From: Chitinophagaceae bacterium IBVUCB2
GTDB taxonomy: Bacteria > Bacteroidota > Bacteroidia > Chitinophagales > Chitinophagaceae
Direction of reading: 5' to 3'
Length of the DNA: 64,000 nt
NCBI GenBank assembly: GCA_002127295.1
Contig: NFUV01000002.1
Location: 682,001-746,000 of the forward strand
Made by a program: the position numbers and the translations under genes. Within the stretch, counting starts at the first letter, position 1; the number at the start of each line of letters is the position of its first letter. Below, in pieces: positions 18,167-26,824 of this stretch. Under the pieces are notes generated by a model. It saw only the letters and a program-made list of their open reading frames with translations, was not told the origin of the DNA and made no database searches.

Positions 18167-19069
18167 TTATACTTCGTAACAAACACCTTCTAAAGCTAAT
18201 TCTGTGTTTTGGAAAACCTCTCTTGCTTCTGCTTCAAACTCTTCCAGCGTATCATACTTGCTGCTAAAATGACCAATAAGTAATTTTTTTACCCCTGCTT
18301 TTTGTGCAATGAGTGCAGCCTGTTTTGTAGTGGAGTGAAAACGACTTTCGGCTCTTTCCCGGAGATTATCCAGGTAGGTTGTTTCATGGTAGATCATATC
18401 TGCCCCCTCAATATGCGGAATAAGAGTTTCGTCATATTTTGTATCTGCGCAAAAAGCATATTTCTTACCGGCTTCGGCTGGCAATGTCACTGATTCATTT
18501 TCGACCAACGTACCATCTTTTCGGGTATAATTTTCCCCATTTTTCAAACGATCATAAAAAACAGCCGGGATATCAAACTCTTTTGCTTTCTCTAAATTTA
18601 ATTTTCTTGGCTGCTTTTTTTGTTCGAAAGTAAACCCATAACATTCTATTCGATGGTTGGTACGAAAACATTTTACCCGAAGTTTTTCATTATCCAACAA
18701 TGTAGCTGCTTCGGTGATATGGTGGATTTCCAGCGGATAACAGAGTTGTGTATCGGCCACTTTTAATTGCAGTTCAATAATTTCTTTAAGCGGCGATGGT
18801 CCAAACACATGCATTTCTTGCTTATGTCCTAATAGACTAAGCGAATTAATAAGTCCTATTAAACCAAAATAATGATCGCCGTGTAAATGAGAAATAAAAA
18901 TGTGCGATATTTTACTTCGGCGAATCTTGTAGTTGATCAATTGTATTTGTGTGCCTTCGCCACAGTCTACTAAATAATTATTGCCGTCCAACGTTACAAC
19001 CTGGCTGGTAGGATGACGGTCAAATGCCGGTACAGCGGAATTATTTCCAAGTATAGTAACTGCAAACAT
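18167..19069 (-). CDS. rnz: Ribonuclease Z (tRNA 3' processing endonuclease)
   Basis: A 300-residue metallo-beta-lactamase-fold nuclease. The zinc motif SHLHGDHYFGL (60-70: His61, His63, Asp65, His66) is intact. FRTNHRIECYGF, FCADTKYDE and the late HFSSKYD block carry the remaining ligands and family signature. The enzyme cuts tRNA precursors after the discriminator base. That fits the CCA-less tRNA-Asp in this window, which needs such 3' processing. A STAS-like gene lies upstream on the same strand and probably shares its transcript. It is convergent with the esterase (6 bases between stops). Confidence 0.94.
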   Translation of the reverse strand: MFAVTILGNNSAVPAFDRHPTSQVVTLDGNNYLVDCGEGTQIQLINYKIRRSKISHIFISHLHGDHYFGLIGLINSLSLLGHKQEMHVFGPSPLKEIIELQLKVADTQLCYPLEIHHITEAATLLDNEKLRVKCFRTNHRIECYGFTFEQKKQPRKLNLEKAKEFDIPAVFYDRLKNGENYTRKDGTLVENESVTLPAEAGKKYAFCADTKYDETLIPHIEGADMIYHETTYLDNLRERAESRFHSTTKQAALIAQKAGVKKLLIGHFSSKYDTLEEFEAEAREVFQNTELALEGVCYEV

Positions 19070-19149
19070 GAAGTAATCTACGATTTTGCGGGATTAAGGA
19101 AAGACATAAAGACGGAGAAATAAAACTATTAGCTGCCTGTAGGACGGAA

Positions 19150-19527
19150 TTATTCTTCATCGTTTAAAAATTCTCTTTCTATTTCTTCCATTTGAACAAT
19201 GTCCCAGGCTTCACTTTCAGTTGGCGTTACGTTCATCATTTCCAACAGCTCATTTTCATCCAAAAAATCTTCTACCTGTTTTTGCAGCTCACAAATAACA
19301 AAGGAGGCATTATTCTCATAAAATTTTTGTTGAATATTAACCAGCTTTTCGGCCGCTTCCATATCAACCTTATCAATATTCTTTGCTATGAGTACTACGT
19401 TTTTAACGTCATTTTGGAGGTAGACCAGCAAACAATCACTTAGTTCATCTGTCATAGTAGCAGAAAGAATAGGATCGGTAACAGTGATGGCATGAAATTT
19501 CTCTTTGGTATCCGTTTTGACTTGCAT
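19150..19527 (-). CDS. STAS-like domain protein next to RNase Z
   Basis: A 125-residue acidic protein. VTDPILSATMTDELSDCLLVYL, VKNVVLIAKNIDKVDMEAAEKL and ASFVICELQ follow the strand-helix order of STAS/anti-sigma-antagonist domains. The phosphorylated Ser/Thr of true antagonists is not obvious. The C-terminal tail is strongly acidic and ends in LNDEE. I start at ATG 19525-19527; the frame stays open to 19605, but the extra 26 residues look unlike the domain and would shorten the divergent control region with clpC. It sits upstream of rnz on the same strand. The role is not established. Confidence 0.68.
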   Translation of the reverse strand: MQVKTDTKEKFHAITVTDPILSATMTDELSDCLLVYLQNDVKNVVLIAKNIDKVDMEAAEKLVNIQQKFYENNASFVICELQKQVEDFLDENELLEMMNVTPTESEAWDIVQMEEIEREFLNDEE

Positions 19528-19693
19528 TAGTGCAGATGTTAATTTGTTTGAATCGGGTGCCTTCAAAATACCCTGAAAAGTGCTAAAACTGTCATCCCCA
19601 AACAACTTAAATTATCAACATTCCGTTTATAAGTACGGAAGAACAGGAACCAAATTTATTCGTTAATATTGTATAACAACCAATTATCTAAAT

Positions 19694-22222
19694 ATGGATA
19701 ATAATTTTTCTACACAAGTCAAAGAAATTATTTCGTTTAGCAGGGAAGAAGCTTTACGTCTGGGAAATGATTTCATCGGCACCGAACATCTCTTACTCGG
19801 TTTAATTCGGGAGGGGGATAATACCGCCGTTAGGATACTTAAAAGTTTTAATGTCGACCTCTATGAATTACGAAAGGAAATAGAACTCGCAGTAAAAGAT
19901 AAAACTGGTAAGAATATTGCCAATATTAATAGCCTGCCGCTGACCAAGCAGGCAGAAAAAGTAATCAGGGTAACAGTACTGGAGGCAAAAGCATTGAAAA
20001 GTGCCACAGTGGAAACAGAACACCTGATGCTTTCTATTTTAAAGAACAAAGAAAATATTGCAACACAAATTTTAAATCAATTTGACGTGGATTACGATCT
20101 TTTCAGACAAGAGTTGGGGATTGTAAAATCAAATGATCCCCGTGCCGAATTTCAGGATGAGAATGACGATGATTTCGATGAAGAAAAAAAATATTCTCAG
20201 CAAAAAGGCGGCGCTAAGCAAGGTGCAACAAAAAGTAAAACACCTGTACTTGATAATTTCGGCAGAGATATTACTAAAATGGCTGAACTCGGAGCATTGG
20301 ATCCAATTGTTGGTCGTGAGTCAGAAATTGAAAGAGTTTCGCAAATACTTTCCCGCCGTAAAAAGAATAACCCAATTTTAATTGGTGAGCCTGGTGTGGG
20401 TAAAACTGCCATCGTAGAAGGGTTGGCCTTACGTATTGTACAAAGAAAGGTATCAAGAGTTTTGTTTGATAAACGAGTAATTTCTCTTGACCTGGCTGCA
20501 CTCGTTGCCGGTACTAAATACCGTGGCCAGTTTGAAGAAAGAATGAAGGCCATCATGAATGAACTGGAGAAAAACCGTGATGTGATCCTCTTTATTGATG
20601 AGTTACATACTATTGTAGGCGCTGGTGGAGCCAGCGGTTCCTTAGATGCAAGTAATATATTCAAGCCAGCTTTAGCAAGAGGAGAACTCCAATGTATTGG
20701 TGCTTCTACTCTGGATGAATATAGAATGTATATTGAAAAAGATGGGGCATTAGACCGTCGTTTTCAAAAAGTAATGGTGGAGCCGCCAAGTGTGGATGAT
20801 ACTATCCAGATTTTGAATAATATCAAGTCTAAATACGAAGATTATCACAATGTAAATTATGACCAGGAAGCTATTGATGCTTGTGTAAAATTGAGCGATC
20901 GGTATGTTACTGACAGGTTACTTCCGGATAAGGCCATCGATGTAATGGATGAAGTGGGTGCCAGAGTGCATCTGAAAAATATCAATGTTCCTCAAAATAT
21001 TGTTGATCTAGAAGGAAAGATTGAAGACGTTAAGAATGAAAAAAATAAAGTAGTAAAAAGTCAAAAGTTTGAAGAAGCAGCTTCTCTAAGAGATACAGAA
21101 AAACGTTTACAGGAAGATTTGGAGAAAGCTAAAAATGAATGGGAAGAGGAAAGTAAACATAAACGATTTCCAATTGGAGAAGAGGATATTGCTGAAGTTG
21201 TAAGTATGATGACAGGAATTCCTGTTAAGCGTATGGTACAGGCAGAAACTGAGAAGCTTAGAAGAATGGCTGATGATATGCAGGGGATGGTTGTGGGGCA
21301 AAACGATGCCATTTTAAAAGTGGTGAAAGCAATACAACGTAACCGTGTAGGATTGAAAGACCCTAAAAAACCAATCGGCTCTTTTATATTTCTTGGTCCG
21401 ACAGGTGTAGGTAAAACAGAGTTGGCCAGATCATTAGCTAGGTATATGTTCGACTCAGAAGATGCGCTGATTCGTATTGATATGAGTGAGTATATGGAAA
21501 AATTTACGGTTAGCCGTTTAGTGGGTGCGCCTCCAGGCTACGTTGGTTATGAAGAGGGCGGACAGTTAACAGAAAAAGTTCGGCGTAAGCCATACAGTGT
21601 AATTCTATTGGATGAAATTGAAAAAGCCCATCCGGATATTTATAATATTTTACTACAGGTACTAGATGATGGTCAATTGACAGACGGACTCGGACGTAAA
21701 GTTGATTTCAAGAATAGTTTGATCATTATGACTTCCAATATCGGGGCCCGTCAATTGAAGGACTTCGGCGATGGTGTGGGATTTGCAACACAATCCCGTA
21801 CTGAAAACCAGGAGGAAAATAACAAGGCTGTTATTGAAAAGGCTTTGAAACGTACTTTTTCTCCGGAGTTCTTAAATCGTATTGACGATGTGATAATCTT
21901 TAATAGTCTTACTAAAGAAAACATCTTCAATATTATTGACATTCTGATGAAAGGTGTTACAAAAAGATTGTCAACGCTTGGCTTTAGTCTTGAATTAACA
22001 GAAGCGGCTAAATCCTTCTTAGCTGATAAAGGATATGATCAGCAGTTTGGTGCCCGCCCACTTCACCGGGCTATTCAGAAATACCTGGAAGATCCGCTTG
22101 CGGAAGAAATATTGAACCTGAGTGTAAAAGCAGGGGATGTTCTTGAAGCGGACGAGGATAAAGAGAATGGTAAATTAAAATTTTCTTTTAAATCGCAAAC
22201 AGAAGAAAAGTCAAAAGCATAA
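19694..22222 (+). CDS. clpC: ATP-dependent Clp protease ATPase subunit ClpC
   Basis: An 842-residue AAA+ unfoldase. The Clp_N double repeat covers residues 1-145 (FSREEALRLGNDFIGTEHLL). A poly-Asp/Glu linker (155-166) follows. AAA domain 1 has Walker A GEPGVGKT (231-238), a UVR-type coiled segment lies near 455-485, and AAA domain 2 has GPTGVGKT (568-575). The C-terminal ClpB D2-small domain ends after ARPLHRAIQ. It unfolds substrates and feeds ClpP, in protein quality control. The gene is monocistronic, with a strong terminator right after it. Identification is secure. Confidence 0.96.
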   Translation: MDNNFSTQVKEIISFSREEALRLGNDFIGTEHLLLGLIREGDNTAVRILKSFNVDLYELRKEIELAVKDKTGKNIANINSLPLTKQAEKVIRVTVLEAKALKSATVETEHLMLSILKNKENIATQILNQFDVDYDLFRQELGIVKSNDPRAEFQDENDDDFDEEKKYSQQKGGAKQGATKSKTPVLDNFGRDITKMAELGALDPIVGRESEIERVSQILSRRKKNNPILIGEPGVGKTAIVEGLALRIVQRKVSRVLFDKRVISLDLAALVAGTKYRGQFEERMKAIMNELEKNRDVILFIDELHTIVGAGGASGSLDASNIFKPALARGELQCIGASTLDEYRMYIEKDGALDRRFQKVMVEPPSVDDTIQILNNIKSKYEDYHNVNYDQEAIDACVKLSDRYVTDRLLPDKAIDVMDEVGARVHLKNINVPQNIVDLEGKIEDVKNEKNKVVKSQKFEEAASLRDTEKRLQEDLEKAKNEWEEESKHKRFPIGEEDIAEVVSMMTGIPVKRMVQAETEKLRRMADDMQGMVVGQNDAILKVVKAIQRNRVGLKDPKKPIGSFIFLGPTGVGKTELARSLARYMFDSEDALIRIDMSEYMEKFTVSRLVGAPPGYVGYEEGGQLTEKVRRKPYSVILLDEIEKAHPDIYNILLQVLDDGQLTDGLGRKVDFKNSLIIMTSNIGARQLKDFGDGVGFATQSRTENQEENNKAVIEKALKRTFSPEFLNRIDDVIIFNSLTKENIFNIIDILMKGVTKRLSTLGFSLELTEAAKSFLADKGYDQQFGARPLHRAIQKYLEDPLAEEILNLSVKAGDVLEADEDKENGKLKFSFKSQTEEKSKA

Positions 22223-22242
22223 AGCTGAATAAAAATTTAAAC

Positions 22243-22274
22243 CCCGTCTCATTTTAAAAGAGACGGGTTTTTTT
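22243..22274 (+). terminator. Rho-independent terminator after clpC
   Basis: CCCGTCTC (22243-22250) pairs perfectly with GAGACGGG (22260-22267) over a 9-base loop and is followed by seven Ts. Confidence 0.9.
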
Positions 22275-22319
22275 ATTGAAGATTTGTCCGGTTAGAATTT
22301 AAGTGTGAGTTAGCATTTG

Positions 22320-22327
22320 TATTTTTG
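22320..22327 (+). promoter_or_regulatory. Putative -7 promoter element for cmk
   Basis: TATTTTTG is an exact TAnnTTTG match between the clpC terminator and cmk, ending 5 bases before the ATG. No TTG lies at the expected spacing. If used, the mRNA would have almost no leader, as for ispD. Confidence 0.5.
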
Positions 22328-22332
22328 CCTGA

Positions 22333-23013
22333 ATGGCAAAAAAGATTGTGATAACAATTGATGGTTGGTCGAGTTGTGGTAAAAGCACATTAGCAAAACA
22401 GCTCTCTCAAAAGCTGGGCTATTTATATGTGGATAGTGGTGCAATGTACCGGGCCATTACTTTATATTTTCTGAGAAATAATATTGATTGGGCGGAAAAG
22501 AAAGAAGTTAAAGAAGCATTGAAAAGCATCAATCTTGAGTTTGTATTTAATCCCAAAAGTGATAGCAGTGAAATGTATTTAAATGGCGAGAATGTAGAGT
22601 ATGTGATCCGGGATCTTTTAATAGCGGAAAAGGTGAGTGATGTGGCGGCCATTAAAGAGGTGAGAGAATTTGCAGTAGCACAGCAACAAAAAATGGGAAC
22701 ACAAAAAGGAATAGTGATGGATGGAAGAGATATTGGCACTGTGGTTTTTCCTAAAGCAGAGCTTAAAATATTTATGACAGCCGATAATGCTATAAGGGTA
22801 CAGCGTCGCTTTAAAGAACTTTATGAGAAGAACCCGAACATAACGGTCGAAGAAGTAAAGGATAATTTAGAGATGCGGGATTATATAGACAGCCACAGGG
22901 AGGTAAGCCCACTCAGAAAAGCTAAAGATGCATTGGAACTTGACAATACAAATCTTACTGAGAAAGAACAATTCAATAAAGCGTTAGGCTGGGCCAAAGA
23001 AAAAATCGGATAA
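22333..23013 (+). CDS. cmk: Cytidylate kinase
   Basis: A 226-residue nucleoside monophosphate kinase of normal length. The P-loop is GWSSCGKST (10-18), YVDSGAMYRAIT binds the acceptor, and MDGRDIGTVVFP and RRFKELYEKN form the CMP site and lid. It phosphorylates CMP and dCMP with ATP in the cytoplasm, recycling CMP released by enzymes such as IspD-pathway and envelope nucleotidyltransferases. The gene is monocistronic, between the clpC terminator and a bidirectional terminator shared with the FKBP gene. The start ATG gives a short MAKKIVITIDG lead into the P-loop. Confidence 0.96.
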   Translation: MAKKIVITIDGWSSCGKSTLAKQLSQKLGYLYVDSGAMYRAITLYFLRNNIDWAEKKEVKEALKSINLEFVFNPKSDSSEMYLNGENVEYVIRDLLIAEKVSDVAAIKEVREFAVAQQQKMGTQKGIVMDGRDIGTVVFPKAELKIFMTADNAIRVQRRFKELYEKNPNITVEEVKDNLEMRDYIDSHREVSPLRKAKDALELDNTNLTEKEQFNKALGWAKEKIG

Positions 23014-23014
23014 T

Positions 23015-23046
23015 AAAAAAGGATAGCAAAAACTATCCTTTTTTTA
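23015..23046. terminator. Bidirectional terminator between cmk and the FKBP gene
   Basis: AAAAAAGGATAG (23015-23026) pairs with CTATCCTTTTTT (23033-23044) around a 6-base loop. A-rich and T-rich flanks allow termination from both sides, as expected between convergent genes. Confidence 0.88.
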
Positions 23047-23074
23047 TTAAGTATCACCTGGTTTTTTTTAATTC

Positions 23075-23791
23075 TTATTGTGGCTTCTTTTTAACTTCTA
23101 ACAATTCTACTTCAAAGATCAGCATAGAGCCGCCGGGGATTGACATGTAATCAAAAGCACCGTAGCCAAGTGTATAAGGAACATAGAATTTATACTTTGA
23201 TCCTGGTGTCATTAATTGTAAACCTTCTGTCCATCCGGGAATAACTCCTGTTAAAGCAAATGTAATAGGAGCACCCCGGTCATAAGAATTGTCAAAACCA
23301 GTGCCGTTTATAAAAGTGCCTCTGTAGTGGCAGGTTACACTATCCGCACTTGTTGGTTTCTGGCCATTTCCTTCTGTTATTACTTCATACTGTAAACCGC
23401 TGGCTGTAGTTTTTACACCAGGCTTTAGTTTATTCTGCGCTAAGAATTTCTGACCTTCTTCAATATTCGGCTTAGATTTTTCAGCTTGTAATTTGCTCAT
23501 ATAGCTATTCATTACCGTGTTACATGCCTGATCATCTAATAATGGTTTTTTACCTCCAAGAACATCATTAACAGCTTTGGATACCATTACGGTATTCAAT
23601 TTTTTTATTCCTTGTTGTTTATAAAAATTGGCTACGCTAACACCTGCCGCATAGCTTACTGAGTCATATATATTTTTTAATACGGGTGCAGGAACTTTTG
23701 CAACCGGCTTTGCAACAGGTTTAGTGGAGCCTGTTTGTGCTTTTAGGGTAAGGGTAAGAAAGAGTACGGCAAACGATAATAGTAGTTTCAT
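23075..23791 (-). CDS. Secreted FKBP-type peptidyl-prolyl isomerase
   Basis: A 238-residue exported foldase. A signal peptide (to about residue 19, ending LKAQ) and a Lys/Pro/Val-rich stretch precede an FKBP_N dimerisation region (about 38-115: SVSYAAGVSVANFYKQQG). The FKBP_C catalytic domain (about 125-235) has VTCHYRGTFINGTGFDNSYD, ITFALTGVIPGWTEGLQLM and YGAFDYMSIPGGSMLIFEVE. It should accelerate proline isomerisation during folding of periplasmic and outer-membrane proteins, like FkpA or Mip. It is a single gene, convergent with cmk across a shared terminator. Confidence 0.93.
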   Translation of the reverse strand: MKLLLSFAVLFLTLTLKAQTGSTKPVAKPVAKVPAPVLKNIYDSVSYAAGVSVANFYKQQGIKKLNTVMVSKAVNDVLGGKKPLLDDQACNTVMNSYMSKLQAEKSKPNIEEGQKFLAQNKLKPGVKTTASGLQYEVITEGNGQKPTSADSVTCHYRGTFINGTGFDNSYDRGAPITFALTGVIPGWTEGLQLMTPGSKYKFYVPYTLGYGAFDYMSIPGGSMLIFEVELLEVKKKPQ

Positions 23792-23976
23792 GTGTAATAT
23801 TTAATTTGATTTTATTCTTATGTTATTCGTCATAATATTTTCATTGATTACCGGTAGTAATTTACCTAGAAAATTTAATGACTCATTTCATATAAAAATT
23901 TAAGTTGACAAAAATACAGGTTGAAACGGACTTCGGCTGCATCAATCGTTTAATTTAGCCTTAAAATTTACGCTTT

Positions 23977-24414
23977 ATGGATGCTTTTACTTTACCGGTA
24001 CAAGTAAGATGGTCAGACCTGGACCCGAATTTTCACCTCCGTCATTCAGTTTATTACGACTGGGGAGCTATGTGCAGGGTTGCATATCTTGATAAACAAG
24101 GATTAAGCTGGAAACGTATGTATGAATTACAAATCGGCCCAATTATATTTAGGGAAGAGTGCATTTTTAGAAGGGAAATAAGACCCGGTGATCCGGTAAC
24201 AATTAACCTGAAATTATTAAAAGCGAAAAAGGATTTCTCCCGTTTTACTATTCAACATGAAATAATGAAAAAACCTGAAACATTATCCGCCATACTTACG
24301 GTTGATATTGCATGGATGAACGGACTTACCCGAAAACTTGCCGTTTTGCCACAAGAGGAAATTGAAAAATTTAATAAGAGTCCGTTTGCCGAAAATTTTG
24401 AGTGGCTTGGTTAG
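23977..24414 (+). CDS. Hotdog-fold acyl-CoA thioesterase
   Basis: A 145-residue protein of the 4-hydroxybenzoyl-CoA thioesterase/YbgC-like group. The N-terminal block VRWSDLDPNFHLRHSVYYDW matches the family, with Asp in the SDLDPN motif as the likely catalytic residue. A long helix and the strands PIIFREECIFRREIRPGD follow, as in a single hotdog domain. It probably hydrolyses an acyl-CoA or acyl-carrier thioester; the substrate is unknown. Its stop codon overlaps the stop of the convergent nuclease gene, sharing bases 24411-24414. A TAATTTAG element lies upstream, like the one before accA. Confidence 0.85.
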   Translation: MDAFTLPVQVRWSDLDPNFHLRHSVYYDWGAMCRVAYLDKQGLSWKRMYELQIGPIIFREECIFRREIRPGDPVTINLKLLKAKKDFSRFTIQHEIMKKPETLSAILTVDIAWMNGLTRKLAVLPQEEIEKFNKSPFAENFEWLG

Positions 24415-25793
24415 AGTGCTAATGCAGTTTTAAAATGAACAACTTTGGCAGGAAATCTCGCAGCATACCCATGAATAAGATTACGGATAAAACTATTCTC
24501 TCTATACGAAGTAAGGTAGTCCTTTAGTGAATCTGGATTTGTTATTTGCGCATCAGCAGGTATATATCCCATGCCATAAAAAACACCTTCGCAAACTAAT
24601 ATGCAGGATTGATCTTCCCCGTTCAAACCCTTGTCAACGATTGCAAAACTTGGTTGTGTGCGGAGATGTTCACAAGCTTGTTGTACTCTTTTATTATATG
24701 CTGCAGGATTTTCTTTTTGTTCGCAGGCAGCATGGCAATAACCTGCATTAAGGCCATCACATTTGCCAGGGTCTTTTTGCATGAAGCATAACTTAGGGCA
24801 GAGATTAAAGTCTTTTATCAATTTTCTCATAATGGCATGCCCATCTACCAGGTAATGAAAAGTATGTACCGGGTGTAATCGCTTCCTGTTTTTATCTATA
24901 GCGAGACGCAAATAACCATTTTGATCTTCATATAAAAAAATACCATATACATCTTCCCATCTTTTTTGCGAAGAATTAAAAATTGGCCACCTTTTTTTTA
25001 TTTCTGTTGATTCGAGTATGCAGGCCATTAGTTCGGTACCACAGGGTTGATGACTGATAGCATGTATATGTTTTAGAAAATTCTGTTTTTGCCGGCCATC
25101 GGAATTGTTACTAAAATGACTGTTAACCCTGTAGCGGATATTATTCGCTTTACCCACATAGATTACCTTTCCTTTTTCATTATGAAAAAAATAAACTCCC
25201 GGTGTATAAGGCAGTTGGTCAAAATGTTCTTTAGGAACATTCGGAGGTAAGGTAGATTCTTTGGAATTTCGCAAAAGACTTTTTTGAATATGTTGCTCTT
25301 TGTCATTTTGCAATAACAAACGAAATACTTCTACAGTAGCCGCCGTATCGCCACCGGCACGATGCCTGTCAGTAATGCGAATATCTAAGGACTGGCATAG
25401 CTTTCCTAGACTATAAGATGGGAAACCCGGAAAGATTTTACGACTTAATCGAACAGTACAAAGTTTTTTACTATCAAGATTAAATCCGGCTTCTTTTAAG
25501 TGTGCATTTATAAAAGAGTAATCAAAGTTTACATTGTGAGCCACGAATATGTTTCCATTAAGATGGTTATATATTTTTTCGGCTACAGCACTGAATAAAG
25601 GGGCCTCTGCCACCATATCGTCCGTGATTCCCGTCATACTTTGTATGTAGTATGGAATGGGTTGTTCGGGATTGATCAACGTTTCAAATTTCTGCACAAC
25701 CTTTTCGCCATCAAAAACGTGGATGGAGATTTCTGTAATGCCGTTGGCCGCAGCATAACTTCCGGTAGTTTCAATATCAACAATTGCATACAT
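24411..25793 (-). CDS. DEDDh exonuclease fused to a GIY-YIG nuclease domain
   Basis: A 460-residue two-nuclease protein. The N-terminal DnaQ-like 3'-5' exonuclease has YAIVDIETTG (Asp6, Glu8), AHNVNFDYSF (Asp91) and the DEDDh pair His144/Asp149 in HRAGGD. After a linker (about 165-190) comes a UvrC/Cho-type GIY-YIG domain: GVYFF (199-203), IYVGKANNIRYR (211-222) and a downstream Glu in CILESTEIKKRWPIFN. A Cys-bearing region follows. The architecture matches Cho-like repair nucleases, which could incise and trim damaged DNA. I start at ATG 25791-25793, right before the exonuclease motif. It is divergent from rlmK, with 34 bases between. Confidence 0.88.
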   Translation of the reverse strand: MYAIVDIETTGSYAAANGITEISIHVFDGEKVVQKFETLINPEQPIPYYIQSMTGITDDMVAEAPLFSAVAEKIYNHLNGNIFVAHNVNFDYSFINAHLKEAGFNLDSKKLCTVRLSRKIFPGFPSYSLGKLCQSLDIRITDRHRAGGDTAATVEVFRLLLQNDKEQHIQKSLLRNSKESTLPPNVPKEHFDQLPYTPGVYFFHNEKGKVIYVGKANNIRYRVNSHFSNNSDGRQKQNFLKHIHAISHQPCGTELMACILESTEIKKRWPIFNSSQKRWEDVYGIFLYEDQNGYLRLAIDKNRKRLHPVHTFHYLVDGHAIMRKLIKDFNLCPKLCFMQKDPGKCDGLNAGYCHAACEQKENPAAYNKRVQQACEHLRTQPSFAIVDKGLNGEDQSCILVCEGVFYGMGYIPADAQITNPDSLKDYLTSYRENSFIRNLIHGYAARFPAKVVHFKTALAL

Positions 25794-25827
25794 AAAAGGA
25801 ACAGCTAATTTCGTTAAAATTTGGCTG

Positions 25828-26775
25828 ATGACGGAAGAGAAATTTTTGATGCTGCATAACCGCCTCACAAAAGTGTGGAGGCACATCCACAAGCAGGCTA
25901 AACGGCAGGGGGTAAGCTGTTACCGGGTATATGATCATGATCTGCCGGAATTTCCTTTTTGTATTGAGCTGTATGGAGATAAACTATATGTGGCTGAATA
26001 TAAACGCAGTCACGGAATGACAGATGAGGAGCATGACAATTGGATGGAAAAAAGCATGGCTATTATTACTGCAATTATCGAGATTGAGAAGGAGAATATA
26101 TTTTTAAAACTCCGGCAACGAAAACCCGGCCGCCTGGGACAATACCAGAAATACGATGAAGCGCAACATGAGTTTGTGGTAGAAGAAAACGGGTTGAAAT
26201 TTTTAGTGAACCTTAGTGATTATTTAGATACGGGATTATTTCTGGATCATCGTATTACAAGACAAATGCTGAGAGAGCAAAGCAAGGGCAAAAAAGTGCT
26301 GAATCTTTTTGCCTATACGGGTTCTTTTTCCGTGTATGCTGCTGCTGGTGGTGCTGAGGAAGTGCTGACAGTTGATTTATCAAAAACATATTTGAACTGG
26401 GCTGCAAGGAATTTAAAATTGAATAATTACTCAGATGAGGTAAAGTACCAGTTTATTCATGCAGATGTAAAACAGTACCTTAAAAATCTATCCCCTGAAT
26501 ATTTCGACATTATTGTGATGGACCCGCCCACATTCAGCAATAGTAAACGGATGGAAGATGTTTTAGATATTCAGCGGGATCATGTGGAATTGATAAATGA
26601 TTGTATAAATAGTTTAAAGAAAGGAGGTGCCCTTTACTTTAGTACCAACTTTAGAAAATTTGAACTGGATACTACCGCAATAAAATCTGCTGCTATAAAA
26701 GATATTACAAAAGCGACAACTCCTTTTGATTTTGAAGGAAAATTATTCCGCTATTGTTTTCATTTAACTAAATAA
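25828..26775 (+). CDS. RlmK/RlmI-like class I rRNA methyltransferase
   Basis: A 315-residue SAM-dependent methyltransferase resembling the C-terminal (RlmK) half of RlmKL. The N-terminal PUA-like/EEHD region (20-100) contains YVAEYKRSHG. The SAM-binding loop is NLFAYTGSFSVYAAAGG (159-175), VDLSKTYLNWA is motif II, and the catalytic loop is MDPPTFSNSKRM (231-242). The expected target is N7 of a 23S rRNA guanine (position 2069 in E. coli). It stands alone as the separate K-type protein rather than fused to RlmL. Divergent promoters with the nuclease must fit into 34 bases. Confidence 0.87.
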   Translation: MTEEKFLMLHNRLTKVWRHIHKQAKRQGVSCYRVYDHDLPEFPFCIELYGDKLYVAEYKRSHGMTDEEHDNWMEKSMAIITAIIEIEKENIFLKLRQRKPGRLGQYQKYDEAQHEFVVEENGLKFLVNLSDYLDTGLFLDHRITRQMLREQSKGKKVLNLFAYTGSFSVYAAAGGAEEVLTVDLSKTYLNWAARNLKLNNYSDEVKYQFIHADVKQYLKNLSPEYFDIIVMDPPTFSNSKRMEDVLDIQRDHVELINDCINSLKKGGALYFSTNFRKFELDTTAIKSAAIKDITKATTPFDFEGKLFRYCFHLTK

Positions 26776-26802
26776 AAAACCGGCTACATGATTGCAGCCG
26801 GT
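26774..26802 (-). terminator. Rho-independent terminator of mdh
   Basis: On the minus strand ACCGGCT pairs with AGCCGGT (26796-26802 with 26779-26785), then six Ts follow. It lies between the convergent rlmK-like gene and mdh and overlaps the first base or two after the rlmK stop. Confidence 0.82.
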
Positions 26803-26824
26803 AATATATTCAGGAGCAACTTTA

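Noticed and set aside
20197..20664. A 155-codon minus-strand frame inside clpC
   Set aside because: It is antisense to the first AAA domain of clpC and has no independent coding signal.
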